A DNA stretch of 64,000 nucleotides, taken from positions 1,922,001 through 1,986,000 of the forward strand of contig NZ_CP123448.1 in the NCBI RefSeq assembly GCF_030177895.1, read 5' to 3'. The notes under the pieces were generated by a model that ran no database searches, had not been told where the DNA came from, and was given only the letters and a program-made list of their open reading frames with translations. Below are positions 46,626-55,685 of this stretch, piece after piece (the first letter of the stretch is position 1; every line of letters starts with the position of its first letter). The translations under genes were made by a program, and so were the position numbers. Origin of the DNA: Kingella negevensis. GTDB taxonomy: Bacteria; Pseudomonadota; Gammaproteobacteria; Burkholderiales; Neisseriaceae.

Positions 46626-47279
46626 ATGGCAGAAAAACCCAGTGGCACAATCGCCCGCCACCTCAAAAAATACATGATGACAGGTATGCTTGTATGGCTA
46701 CCAATAACCGTAACCGTTTGGGTCGTTACCTACATCATCAACGCAACAGACAAACTCAGTAATTTACTGCCTGTTGAATGGCGCGCCGAAACCTATTTGG
46801 GCTTTCAAATTCCAGGGCAAGGTTTTTTGGTTGCTGTAGTTGTTTTGTTTGTTACGGGCGTGTTTGCGGCAAACGTGCTGGGGCGCAAAATTTTAGAAGG
46901 TTGGGATAGCTTGCTGGGACGGATTCCTGTGATTAAGTCTGTGTATTCCAGCGTGAAAAAAGTATCTGAAAGTTTGCTTTCTGATAATGCCCGTTCTTTT
47001 AAAACGCCCGTGTTAATCCCCTTTCCGCAACCTAATATTTGGACGATTGCTTTTGTCTCAGGCGAAGTGCCACACGCTGTTAATAACGCGCTGCCTGAAA
47101 AAACAGGCTATGTTTCCGTGTATGTGCCGACCACGCCAAATCCGACTGGCGGTTATTACATCATGGTGCGTGAAACCGATATTCGTGAACTAGATATGTC
47201 GGTTGATGATGCGTTGAAATATGTGATTTCGCTTGGTATGGTGATGCCAGACGATTTACCGATAAAACATAAAGATTGA
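46626..47279 (+). CDS. DUF502 family membrane protein
   Basis: A 217-residue inner-membrane protein with two hydrophobic segments (MLVWLPITVTVWVVTYII and GFLVAVVVLFVTGVFA), then a cytoplasmic or periplasmic domain with IPVIKSVYSSVKKVSESLL and VYVPTTPNPTGGYYIMV. It belongs to DUF502, whose function is unknown. It immediately precedes aspS, an arrangement also common in other beta-proteobacteria. A DUS pair sits between them. Confidence 0.88.
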   Translation: MAEKPSGTIARHLKKYMMTGMLVWLPITVTVWVVTYIINATDKLSNLLPVEWRAETYLGFQIPGQGFLVAVVVLFVTGVFAANVLGRKILEGWDSLLGRIPVIKSVYSSVKKVSESLLSDNARSFKTPVLIPFPQPNIWTIAFVSGEVPHAVNNALPEKTGYVSVYVPTTPNPTGGYYIMVRETDIRELDMSVDDALKYVISLGMVMPDDLPIKHKD

Positions 47280-47365
47280 ATTTTTCAGGCTGCCTATTTT
47301 CAGGCTGCCTGAAACCCCATTTAAACCATTTTTAAATTTCCACAAATTTAACCAAGGAAAAAACT

Positions 47366-49174
47366 ATGCGTACCAACTACTGCGGTCTAATCAGCGAACA
47401 ATATTTAGACCAAACCGTAACCGTAAAAGGCTGGGTTCATCGCCGCCGCGATCATGGCGGTGTGATTTTCATTGACTTGCGCGACCGCGAAGGTATCGTA
47501 CAAGTTGTGATTGACCCAGACACGCCCGAAGCATTCAAATTGGCGGATTCAGCGCGTAATGAATTTGTGTTGAGCATTACAGGACGTGTCCGCAACCGCC
47601 CAGAGGGCACAAGCAACGACAAAATGATTTCAGGCAAAATTGAAATTTTGGCGAAAGAAATTGAAATCCTGAACGCTGCTGCCACGCCGCCATTTATGAT
47701 TGACGATGAAAACATCAGCGAAACCGTGCGTTTGACCAACCGCGTGATTGATTTGCGCCGCCCTGTAATGCAAAAAAATCTGCGTTTGCGCTATCAAGTG
47801 GCAATGGGCGTGCGCCGTTATTTGGACGCGCAAGGCTTTATTGACATTGAAACGCCAATGCTGACACGCTCAACGCCTGAAGGTGCGCGTGATTATCTCG
47901 TACCTAGCCGCGTTCACGCTGGCGAATTTTTCGCGTTGCCACAATCGCCGCAATTATTCAAACAGTTGTTAATGGTTGCAGGTTTTGACCGCTATTATCA
48001 AATTACCAAATGTTTCCGCGATGAAGATTTACGCGCCGACCGCCAGCCTGAATTTACGCAAATCGACTTGGAAACTTCGTTCTTGAACGAAGATGAAATC
48101 ATGGATATTACCGAAGGCATGGCAAAACAAGTGTTTAAAGACGCTTTGGGTGTGGATTTGGGCGATTTCCCACGCATGCAATATTGGGACGCGATGTTCA
48201 ACTACGGTTCAGACAAACCTGATATGCGTATCTCGTTGAAATTTACCGAATTAACCGATTTGATGAAAACGGAAGAATTTAAAGTATTCCGTGGCGCGGC
48301 AGACATGAAAGGCGGTCGCGTGGTGGCGTTGCGTGTGCCAAATGGTGCGAAATTCAGTCGCAAAGAAATTGACGAATACACGCAATTTGTCGGCATTTAC
48401 GGCGCGAAAGGCCTAGCATACATCAAAGTAAACGATGTAACCAATTTGTCAAACGGCGAAAATAGCGGTTTGCAAAGCCCAATCGTGAAATTCTTGTCGG
48501 AAAACGCTTTGAAAGAAATCATCACACGCACAGGTGCGGAAAATGGCGACATCATTTTCTTCGGCGCGGACAAGGCGAAAGTGGTAAACGAAGCGATTGG
48601 CGCGTTGCGTATCAAAATCGGTAAGGAACACGGCTTGGAAAACGGCTATTTCGTGGACGAATGGAAACCGTTGTGGGTTGTGGATTTCCCAATGTTTGAA
48701 TATGACGAAGAAGCTGACCGTTATGTGGCGGTACACCACCCATTTACCGCGCCAAAAGAAGGTCATGTGGATTTGATGACCAGCGACCCTGAAAAATGCT
48801 TGGCTCGCGCTTATGATATGGTGTTGAACGGCTGGGAAATCGGCGGGGGTTCTATCCGTATCCACCGTGCGGATATGCAAGAAAAAGTGTTCGCGGCGTT
48901 GAAAATCAGCTCTGAAGAGCAACAAGAGAAATTCGGTTTCTTGTTGGATAACTTGAAATTTGGTGCGCCACCACACGGCGGTTTGGCGTTTGGTTTAGAC
49001 CGTTTGGTAACATTGATGACGGGTGCGGAATCGATTCGCGATGTGATTGCATTCCCGAAAACACAACGCGCGCAATGTTTGCTGACGAATGCGCCAAATA
49101 CGGTTGATGAGAAACAGTTGCGTGAATTGTCTTTGCGTTTGCGCGTGAAACAAACTGAAACCAAAGAAGCGTAA
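47366..49174 (+). CDS. aspS: Aspartate--tRNA ligase
   Basis: AspRS charges tRNA-Asp. The 602-residue product is the bacterial type: an N-terminal anticodon-binding OB fold ([20 protein letters not shown]), class II motif 2 ([20 protein letters not shown]), the insertion (GAD) domain near residues 280-420 and motif 3 ([15 protein letters not shown]). The [10 protein letters not shown] aspartate site is intact. The ribosome-binding site AAGGAAAA precedes the start. A DUS terminator follows at 49185. Confidence 0.97.
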   Translation: MRTNYCGLISEQYLDQTVTVKGWVHRRRDHGGVIFIDLRDREGIVQVVIDPDTPEAFKLADSARNEFVLSITGRVRNRPEGTSNDKMISGKIEILAKEIEILNAAATPPFMIDDENISETVRLTNRVIDLRRPVMQKNLRLRYQVAMGVRRYLDAQGFIDIETPMLTRSTPEGARDYLVPSRVHAGEFFALPQSPQLFKQLLMVAGFDRYYQITKCFRDEDLRADRQPEFTQIDLETSFLNEDEIMDITEGMAKQVFKDALGVDLGDFPRMQYWDAMFNYGSDKPDMRISLKFTELTDLMKTEEFKVFRGAADMKGGRVVALRVPNGAKFSRKEIDEYTQFVGIYGAKGLAYIKVNDVTNLSNGENSGLQSPIVKFLSENALKEIITRTGAENGDIIFFGADKAKVVNEAIGALRIKIGKEHGLENGYFVDEWKPLWVVDFPMFEYDEEADRYVAVHHPFTAPKEGHVDLMTSDPEKCLARAYDMVLNGWEIGGGSIRIHRADMQEKVFAALKISSEEQQEKFGFLLDNLKFGAPPHGGLAFGLDRLVTLMTGAESIRDVIAFPKTQRAQCLLTNAPNTVDEKQLRELSLRLRVKQTETKEA

Positions 49175-49184
49175 TTGCTGAAAT

Positions 49185-49220
49185 AAAATGCAGCCTGAAA
49201 AGTTTTCAGGCTGCATTTTT
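49185..49220 (+). terminator. DUS hairpin after aspS
   Basis: AAAATGCAGCCTGAAAA pairs with TTTTCAGGCTGCATTTTT. Confidence 0.75.
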
Positions 49221-49313
49221 TAGTTCTACTAAATCATTTAATCAGTAAAATACCACTAATCACGCAGCCTGAAAACCGCTATCATGCGCGGCTCACATCA
49301 ATAGGAAAACAAC

Positions 49314-49748
49314 ATGAAACTGACTTATCTTTCAACCCACTGTGCGATTAGTGCTACGGCGCAAGCAATGGTGTAGCGAAATTAGCGCAAGAAAACGAAA
49401 TCATCTTCATGCCCACAGGTTTGTTCAGCGAAACAGGGCAAATGATGAGCGCATCTTTCGCAGAACACGCATGGAACAACGACCAACGTATCTCCAAATT
49501 GACGGGCTTGGTGTTTAGCGAAACTTATCGCGAGCAAATTTTAAATCGCGCTACGCCGTTTGATTCGTTTAATGCGGTGGTGGCATTGGCGGCGGTGCGT
49601 GGATTGGCAGCAAAAAGCACGGGCGTGGATAGAGCAGGGCGCGGATTTGGCAAACCGTTTGGGTGTGCGTGGTGTGCCGCAGATGGTGGCGGATTCGGAA
49701 GAAGATTGGCAGGTTTTGGACAGCCGTGTGCTGTTTCAGGTTGCCTGA
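49314..49748 (+). pseudogene. DsbA-family thiol oxidoreductase, multiply broken
   Basis: The gene starts MKLTYL at 49314 but the frame shifts at CTTTCAACCC. The corrected frame reads NPLCD, then a TAG in place of the expected TGG, then CYGASNGVAKLAQENEIIFM. The stop therefore falls inside the C-x-x-C active site. The frame continues through SFAEHAWNNDQRISKL and FNAVVALAAVRG, then shifts again near 49600. The C-terminus WIEQGADLANRLGVRGVPQM (with the cis-Pro loop V-P) and SEEDWQVLDSRVLFQ lies in another frame, ending at 49748. Three separate lesions mean the gene is dead. Confidence 0.8.
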
Positions 49749-50057
49749 AAAAAGATAAAAGAGAAAGCAGCCTGAAATGGTTTTCAGGCTGCTTTTTATT
49801 GTGTTGTTATTATGCAGCCTGAAAGCAACAGATATTCTGAATGTTTAAAATCGTTATTTTTATTAAGAAAAATGTGAATTTAATGATAGAAAATAGTAAT
49901 TTTCAAACATAAATTGACCTTTATTTGCAAAAAATAGCGCAAAGCATGTTTTTTTGTAACGAAGGGGAGTAAAATTAACTAATTATCGATTAAAAATTAT
50001 TAATATAAAAGTATTAGTTGTTTTTTGTTTTTATTGACCATTAGGAGTAGTACATTT
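49749..50057. other. Intergenic region with DUS hairpin and lctP leader
   Basis: No gene is seen. AAAGCAGCCTGAAA pairs with TTTCAGGCTGCTTTTT near 49768-49799, and another DUS lies near 49815. From 49840 on the sequence is very AT-rich with several TAATAT-like stretches (for example near 49985-50015), the likely promoter zone of lctP. The ribosome-binding site TTAGGAGTAG is at its right end. Confidence 0.6.
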
Positions 50058-51641
50058 ATGTTTTCCCCTACGTTTGACCCACTAGGTAGCATTTGGTTGT
50101 CTGCATTGGTTGCAGCCATTCCGATTGTGTTGTTTTTGCTTGGTTTAACCGTGTTGAAGCTGAAAGGCATTCATGCGGCTTTGATGACTTTGATTGCGAC
50201 GACAATCTTGTCTATTTTCCCTTTTAGCCTGCCATTTGGCGCGGTGTTTGGCGCGATTGCGCAAGGTTTTTGGGCTGGTTTCTGGCCGATTGGCTACATC
50301 ATCATCATGGCGATGTGGCTGTATCGCTTAACTGTGGCGACTGGCAAAATTGATGTGATTAAAGGCTCGCTGACGATGATGTCTGCTGACCAACGCATTC
50401 AATTATTGTTGATTGGTTTCTGCTTTGGCGGTTTCTTGGAAGGTGCGGCAGGTTTTGGTGTGCCGATTGCTATTTGTAGCGTGATGTTGGCGGCTTTGGG
50501 CTTCAATCCATTGCAAGCAGCGATGTTGTGCTTGATTTCCAATGCCGCAACAGGCGCATGGGGCGCGATTGGTATTCCAGTAGCGATTGTGGACACGTTT
50601 AAATTAGACAGCGTTACCGCTTTGGGCGTGTCTCGCGCAACAAACACTACTTTGCCGATTGTAGCATTTACTGTGCCATTCTTAATCGTTTGGATTTTGG
50701 ACGGTGTGAAAGGGATTAAAGAAACCTTGCCAGCGATTTTGGTTACATCAATCGTGTTTACTCTGTCTCAAATGGTGGTGAGCTATTTCTTAGGCCCAGA
50801 ATTGGTGGACATTGTACCTCCATTGGTAACCTTAGTTGCTGTAGCCGTGTTGTGTACCAAATGGAAACCTAAAAACATTTTCCGTTTGGTGGCAGAAGAT
50901 GAAAGCAGCAAAGTTAACTATACAACCAAACAAATTATTGATGCTTGGATGCCATTTATCTTATTGAGCGTTGCCGTGATTGTTTGGAGTATGCCATTCT
51001 TTAAAGTATTGTTTGCAAAAGACGGTGCGTTGGCGTTTACCACATTTGGTTTTGATGTGTATGCTGACGGTGCGAAAAAAATTGGCGTATCTTTGGATTT
51101 AATTAAAGCAACGGGTACGGCAATTTTAGTGGCTGTGTTGATTACTATCTTTACCAACACTCAATCTATCACGCCAGCAAAAGCATTTGGCATTTTGAAA
51201 GAAACTTGCAAATCTTTCTGGATTGCCGTGGTAACCATTTCTTGCATTTTGGCGATTGCTAAATTGATGACTTACACTGGCATGACTAAAGTGCTGGGCG
51301 AAGCGATTGCTGAAACAGGCAGCGTGTTCCCATTGTTGTCGCCAGTATTAGGTTGGATTGGCGTGTTTATGACAGGCTCTGTGGTAAACAACAACACCTT
51401 GTTTGCAGGTGTACAAAGCACCGTAGCCAACAAATTAAGCATTGACCCTAACTTGCTGGTGTCTGCCAACACCGCAGGTGGTACGATGGCTAAATTGGTA
51501 TCGCCACAATCTATCGCGATTGCAACTGGTGCATTAGGTCAAGCAGGTCAAGAATCTGCCGTGTTGAAAATGGTGTTGAAATATAGTATTTCATTGCTCG
51601 TTTTTGTATGCGTTTGGACGTTTATTTTGACTATGTTCTAA
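50058..51641 (+). CDS. lctP: L-lactate permease
   Basis: LctP (LldP family) imports lactate with protons, a major carbon source for oral Neisseriaceae. The 527-residue protein has about 13 hydrophobic segments, with the family stretches GFWAGFWPIGYIIIMAMWLY, FLEGAAGFGVPIAI and the C-terminal GGTMAKLVSPQSIAIA. Start 50058 (MFSPTFDPLGSIW) is supported by TTAGGAGTAG ten bases upstream. A longer in-frame start at 50025 has no RBS. It stands alone. Confidence 0.94.
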   Translation: MFSPTFDPLGSIWLSALVAAIPIVLFLLGLTVLKLKGIHAALMTLIATTILSIFPFSLPFGAVFGAIAQGFWAGFWPIGYIIIMAMWLYRLTVATGKIDVIKGSLTMMSADQRIQLLLIGFCFGGFLEGAAGFGVPIAICSVMLAALGFNPLQAAMLCLISNAATGAWGAIGIPVAIVDTFKLDSVTALGVSRATNTTLPIVAFTVPFLIVWILDGVKGIKETLPAILVTSIVFTLSQMVVSYFLGPELVDIVPPLVTLVAVAVLCTKWKPKNIFRLVAEDESSKVNYTTKQIIDAWMPFILLSVAVIVWSMPFFKVLFAKDGALAFTTFGFDVYADGAKKIGVSLDLIKATGTAILVAVLITIFTNTQSITPAKAFGILKETCKSFWIAVVTISCILAIAKLMTYTGMTKVLGEAIAETGSVFPLLSPVLGWIGVFMTGSVVNNNTLFAGVQSTVANKLSIDPNLLVSANTAGGTMAKLVSPQSIAIATGALGQAGQESAVLKMVLKYSISLLVFVCVWTFILTMF

Positions 51642-51741
51642 TTGCAGCCTGAAAAGCATAATAACGCAGCCTGGAAAGTTGGTTTTCAGGCTGCTTACAC
51701 ATTGATAAAATTGAATAATTCAATGAAATGAGAGAAAAATC

Positions 51742-52165
51742 ATGCGATTAGTACAAAAGAAAAAATTACAAACACAAGCCATTGTAATGGGCTGGAAAGC
51801 CAATCACAAAAAGCATAACGGTAGCAGGTGAATTTAATCATTACGAATTTAGCAAAGACGGCGCATATATCACGCCCAAAGTGAATGGCGAAAGTTATAT
51901 TTTGCGACACGTTCATCTTGTGCCATTTATCAATTTACAAGACAAAATGCGTTGGGACAGAGCGTGGCAAATGGGGTGAAAACGCACCAGCGACCGCGCT
52001 TTGATTTATGTGGCAGATGGCGACATTCATTTATTGATTGCGATTTTGGACGAACCAACCGCGCACCAAATCGCCAAAATGGAAACGCCAACCGACCGCG
52101 CCATTATGGAACAGTTCGCGCAAATTGCAGATAAATTTGTTTATCATCGCGAGATTATTGCGTAA
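51742..52165 (+). pseudogene. YafO-family toxin gene, decayed
   Basis: Translation from ATG 51742 ends after 29 codons. In a shifted frame, from about 51805, ITVAGEFNHYEFSKDGAYIT, ILRHVHLVPF and WDRAWQMG are followed by a TGA. The frame then continues as RTSDRALIYVADGDIHLLIA, LDEPTAHQIAKMETPTDRA and a C-terminus at 52165. The later blocks resemble YafO-type mRNA-cleaving toxins of type II systems. One frameshift and one nonsense codon mean no toxin is made, and no antitoxin gene is seen beside it. The family call is from memory of the pattern. Confidence 0.6.
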
Positions 52166-52204
52166 ATGAATGCAGCCTGAAAACAATCTTTTCAGGCTGC
52201 ATGC

Positions 52205-52525
52205 TTAATACCGCTTCATCTCAGGCTCAACTTCTTGAGCCCAAGCATCAATCCCCCCGCGCAAATTATAAAGTTCCTCAAACCCAGCATGCTCCAAAAA
52301 TCGCGCCACATTCAGGCTGCGAATCCCATGATGACAATACACCACAATCGGCACTTCATCAGGCAACTCACTTTGGTGCAACGGCACCAAATTCATCGGA
52401 ATATGCACGCAGCCTGAAAGCTGACAAATCGCCAATTCCTCATCTTCGCGCACGTCCAACAAAATCGTATCAGGATGTTGCGCCAAAAATTCTTTCAATT
52501 CAATTGGTTTCAATTCAGTAATCAT
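52205..52525 (-). CDS. Rhodanese-like domain protein
   Basis: A 106-residue single-domain rhodanese (sulfurtransferase fold) similar to GlpE. It has TILLDVREDEELAICQL at the N-terminus, the catalytic cysteine in VVYCHHGIRSLNVARFL (Cys near 66) and GGIDAWAQEV at the end. Substrate unknown; it could pass sulfane sulfur or act on cyanide. Its ATG overlaps the xerD stop (ATGA), so it is translationally coupled to xerD. Confidence 0.88.
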   Translation of the reverse strand: MITELKPIELKEFLAQHPDTILLDVREDEELAICQLSGCVHIPMNLVPLHQSELPDEVPIVVYCHHGIRSLNVARFLEHAGFEELYNLRGGIDAWAQEVEPEMKRY

Positions 52526-53406
52526 GATTCATTCCTAGACCGTGGGTGAAATGAATCCACCACATTTTTCAAACGCTCATTCGCCACATGCGTATAAATC
52601 TGCGTGGTCGAAATATCCGCGTGTCCCAACAAAAGCTGCACCACGCGTAAATCCGCCCCATGGTTTACCAAATGCGTGGCAAAAGCATGGCGCAAACTGT
52701 GCGGCGAAACATGGCTGCCCATGCCCACCTGTTCCGCATAACGGCTCACCGCCATCCACGCCAACTGACGGCTCATGCCTACCTTTTTCTGCGACACAAA
52801 CAATTCATCACACCGCGCCCCTTTCAGCAAAATCCCACGCGCCTGCGACACATACAATTCCACCCAATAAACCGCCTCCTCACCCATCGGCACAATGCGC
52901 TGTTTATTGCCCTTACCAATCGTGTTCACCATACCGCTCTGCAAATTCACCTCGTCCAAACGCAAATTCACTGCTTCGCTCACACGCAACCCAGTCGCAT
53001 AAATCAACTCCAACAACGCCTTATCACGCAAACCGTAAACCGTTTCCGTGTCAGGCGCAGCCAACAACGCGTCCACATGCACCTCCGTGATAATCGGAGG
53101 TAACAAGCGCGGCTGCTTACCTGCTTTCAAATCACGACACGGATTGTCTTCACGCACGCCCGTTTCTTCCAGCCAAGTGTACAACCGCTTGCACGCCGAC
53201 AACGCACGCGCCTGAGAACGTAGCTTTTCCGTTTCCACATAAACCGCCGCCGCAATATCCGTGCTTTGCGCGTTCATAAAATCCAATTTCGCCGTCGCCA
53301 AACGCTGCGCCACCTTGTTCAAATCACGGCGATACGCCTCCAAAGTGTTTTGCGACAAACGCTCTTGTAACCACAAATGGTCTAATAACTTTTCAATCCA
53401 ATCCAT
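52522..53406 (-). CDS. xerD: Site-specific tyrosine recombinase XerD
   Basis: XerD with XerC resolves chromosome dimers at dif under control of FtsK. The 294-residue protein has the SAM-like N-terminal domain (LWLQERLSQNTLEAYRRDL) and a catalytic domain. Arg is in YATGLRVSEAVNL, Lys in TIGKGNKQRIVPM, His/Arg in SPHSLRHAFATHL, His in LLGHADISTTQIY, and the nucleophile is the Tyr in QIYTHV. It is the first gene of a two-gene unit with the rhodanese. Confidence 0.93.
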   Translation of the reverse strand: MDWIEKLLDHLWLQERLSQNTLEAYRRDLNKVAQRLATAKLDFMNAQSTDIAAAVYVETEKLRSQARALSACKRLYTWLEETGVREDNPCRDLKAGKQPRLLPPIITEVHVDALLAAPDTETVYGLRDKALLELIYATGLRVSEAVNLRLDEVNLQSGMVNTIGKGNKQRIVPMGEEAVYWVELYVSQARGILLKGARCDELFVSQKKVGMSRQLAWMAVSRYAEQVGMGSHVSPHSLRHAFATHLVNHGADLRVVQLLLGHADISTTQIYTHVANERLKNVVDSFHPRSRNES

Positions 53407-53436
53407 ATTTTCAGGCTGCTAATATTTTCAGGTTGT

Positions 53437-53464
53437 TATTTGGTAGGGACAAGGTTTATTCTTG
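53437..53464. repeat. Short repeat shared with the parE downstream region
   Basis: TTATTTGGTAGGGACAAGG and the following TTTATTCTTGT match the stretch from 5184 with a few differences. Function unknown. Confidence 0.45.
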
Positions 53465-53515
53465 TTTTTTCTCAATTTCACGCATCATTTAATCTGATTG
53501 GAAAATCGGAAAATT

Positions 53516-53535
53516 GTCGGATTCAAGAATCCGAC
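53516..53535. repeat. Palindromic dispersed repeat GTCGGATTCAAGAATCCGAC
   Basis: Second copy of the palindrome at 19507-19526, with the central bases in the opposite orientation and the same CCTAC/GTAGG flank. It lies upstream of xerD. Confidence 0.7.
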
Positions 53536-53639
53536 CTACAACGATATTAAAAGCGTCTTACCAAATAACGATTTTTAATGTAATCAAAATTTTCAGGCTG
53601 CGATATTGCAGCCTGAAACCCCATTTTGAGCTAACCGCT

Positions 53640-54011
53640 TCATGCCAAACTTTTCAAAATTATCTTCACAAACATCGCCCCCAACGCCACCACGCACACG
53701 CCACCGCCAATATGCAGCCCCAACATCGCCACCAAACCACCCCATTTTTCCTGTTCAATCTGCGTGACCAATTCCGCCGAAAAAGTAGAAAAAGTCGTTA
53801 AACTGCCCAAAAAGCCCGTAACAATCAGCAATTTCCAAAATTCAGGCAGCCTGAAAGCCAACGCCACCCCAATCAAAAAACAGCCAACCAAATTCGCCAC
53901 CAAAGTCCCCAACGGCAGCGCATTCAGGCTGCCATTTAGCCAAGCCCCTAACCGCCAACGCAGCAACGCACCACCCACGGCACCCAAAGCAATCGCTAAA
54001 ACATTCATCAT
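53640..54011 (-). CDS. crcB: Fluoride ion exporter CrcB/Fluc
   Basis: A small dual-topology membrane channel that expels fluoride. The 123-residue protein has four hydrophobic segments and the family motifs GALLRWRLGAW, GTLVANLVGCFLIG and TGFLGSLTTFSTFS (the phenylalanine/threonine track). ATG 54011 is chosen; GTG 54014 and ATG 54008 are alternatives. The start overlaps the TGA of the upstream DUF455 gene (TGATG), so the two are coupled. No fluoride riboswitch is visible because the coding region upstream is continuous. Confidence 0.92.
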   Translation of the reverse strand: MMNVLAIALGAVGGALLRWRLGAWLNGSLNALPLGTLVANLVGCFLIGVALAFRLPEFWKLLIVTGFLGSLTTFSTFSAELVTQIEQEKWGGLVAMLGLHIGGGVCVVALGAMFVKIILKSLA

Positions 54012-54832
54012 CACGCAGCCTGAAAACTCTTCTCAAAATCTTCCAACATATCCATTTCAAACTGAGAAAACCCAGCCCGTTCACGCGCCTCCAAGTTCAC
54101 ATAACCGCGAAAAATAAACATATCATGCTGGCGCAACAACTGACGGAACAACGCAATCGGCTCAAGCCCACGCTGTTCACACAAAAACTGATACCAATGA
54201 TTGCCAAATTTCACATGCCCCACTTCATCGCGATAAATCACGTCCAACACCGCGCACGTTTCCAAATCCCCACGCTGGCGAACTTTCTCACGAATCGCAG
54301 GCGTAACGTCCAAACCACGCGCCTCCAACACACGCGGCACTAACGCCATGCGCAGCAACGGGTCAAATGCCGTTTTCAAAGCCATGTCCCACAAATGCCC
54401 ATGCGCCGTGAAATCGCCATAATCATAACCATGCGCCAACAAACGCTCACGCATCAAGCCAAAATGTTCACATTCCTCTTTCGCCACTTGCAACCAATCT
54501 GCCACAAATTGTTCAGGCAGCGTGCGGAAACGATACGCCGTGTCCAATGCCAAGTTAATTGCGTTAAACTCAATATGCGCAATCGCGTGCAACATCGCCG
54601 CATAACCCTCAGGCGTGGACGGTTTGCGCTGTTCCACCTTAAATGGCGACACTAATTCAGGCTTAGCAGGGCGACCCGCCACCGCAATATCCTCGCAAGA
54701 AACCGACTTATTCATTTTCAGGCTGCCTGAATGATATTTTTCAAACAATTCAAAAGTTAAACGACATTTTTCACTCGGATTGGTTTCACACAAAGCCGCT
54801 TGCGCCAGCGTATAAAAATTTTCCATAATCAT
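54011..54832 (-). CDS. DUF455 family ferritin-like protein
   Basis: A 273-residue soluble protein of the DUF455 family, with a ferritin-like four-helix bundle. Candidate metal ligands lie in AHIEFNAINLALDTAYRF (E/H), AKEECEHFGLMRERL (E-x-x-H) and IYRDEVGHVKFGNHWY (E-x-x-H). Function unknown; a di-iron oxidase activity is plausible. The last codons FQAA are DUS-encoded, and the TGA stop overlaps the crcB start. ATG 54826 is an alternative start. Confidence 0.87.
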   Translation of the reverse strand: MIMENFYTLAQAALCETNPSEKCRLTFELFEKYHSGSLKMNKSVSCEDIAVAGRPAKPELVSPFKVEQRKPSTPEGYAAMLHAIAHIEFNAINLALDTAYRFRTLPEQFVADWLQVAKEECEHFGLMRERLLAHGYDYGDFTAHGHLWDMALKTAFDPLLRMALVPRVLEARGLDVTPAIREKVRQRGDLETCAVLDVIYRDEVGHVKFGNHWYQFLCEQRGLEPIALFRQLLRQHDMFIFRGYVNLEARERAGFSQFEMDMLEDFEKSFQAA

Positions 54833-54992
54833 AAAATCGGGTTAAAGTTTTAGAAGAAAATGTTTTAAAATAAAATACTTGAAGAATTGTATCATCTTTA
54901 CATTAAGAAGACAGGCATTTCAGGCAGCCTGAAAGTGTTAAGATAGCTGCTTGTTACAGTGTAACGAACACGATAAATGAAAGGATAACCCC

Positions 54993-55598
54993 ATGAAAAA
55001 ATTAGTATTCGCAGGATTGATGACCGCCTTAATGACCGCAGCCAACGCAGGCGGCATTGATGCACTTCGCAAATTCAACAACGACGCAGACGGCATTTCA
55101 GGCAGCTTCACACAAACTGTCCACGCCAAAAAGAAAACGCAAACCAGCTCAGGCAGCTTTCAAATTTTGCGCCCTGGTTTGTTCAAATGGGAATACACCA
55201 AACCTTATCAACAAAAAATTGTTGGCGACGGCAAACATATTTGGTTGTATGATGTTGATTTAAAACAAGTAACCCAGTCCAACCAAAACCAAGCGATTGG
55301 CGACAGTCCAGCTTCAATCCTGTCCAACAAAACCGCATTGGACGCAAGTTATTCGCTGAAAGAAGACGGTAGCAAAGACGGTATTGATTATGTGTTGGCA
55401 AGCCCGAAAAAAGCCAACGCAGGTTATCAATTTATCCGCATCGGCTTCAAAGACGACACGTTGGCAGCCATGGAATTGAAAGACAGCTTCGGCAATCAAA
55501 CCAGCATTCGCTTTGGCGGTGTGAACATGAAACCAAATTTGTCGCGCGGCGCGTTTACGTTTACGCCGCCAAAAGGGGTTGATGTGTTGAAAAACTAA
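54993..55598 (+). CDS. lolA: Outer-membrane lipoprotein carrier protein LolA
   Basis: LolA ferries lipoproteins from LolCDE across the periplasm to LolB. The 201-residue precursor has a signal peptide ending TAANA. The mature part begins with GGIDALRKFNNDADGISGSF, and the half-barrel features GLFKWEYTKPYQQKIVGDGK and DYVLASPKKANAGYQFIRIG follow. Length and sequence are typical. It is preceded by AAAGGATAACCCC and followed by a DUS terminator. Confidence 0.95.
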   Translation: MKKLVFAGLMTALMTAANAGGIDALRKFNNDADGISGSFTQTVHAKKKTQTSSGSFQILRPGLFKWEYTKPYQQKIVGDGKHIWLYDVDLKQVTQSNQNQAIGDSPASILSNKTALDASYSLKEDGSKDGIDYVLASPKKANAGYQFIRIGFKDDTLAAMELKDSFGNQTSIRFGGVNMKPNLSRGAFTFTPPKGVDVLKN

Positions 55599-55604
55599 AC
55601 TAAT

Positions 55605-55642
55605 AAATGCAGCCTGAAAATGATTTTTCAGGCTGCATTTTT
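55605..55642 (+). terminator. DUS hairpin after lolA
   Basis: AAATGCAGCCTGAAAATGA pairs with the following TTTTTCAGGCTGCATTTTT. Confidence 0.75.
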
Positions 55643-55685
55643 GTTTGTTACAATCAATCATTCATAAACAAATAGAAAGCCCATC

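Noticed and set aside
53640..54011. xerD and crcB region as an integration site with an integrase
   Set aside because: The recombinase has the features of housekeeping XerD and no cargo or attachment repeats flank it.
53640..54832. Fluoride riboswitch ahead of crcB
   Set aside because: crcB starts inside the stop codon of the upstream gene and there is no leader in which such an element could lie; none was seen before the DUF455 gene either.
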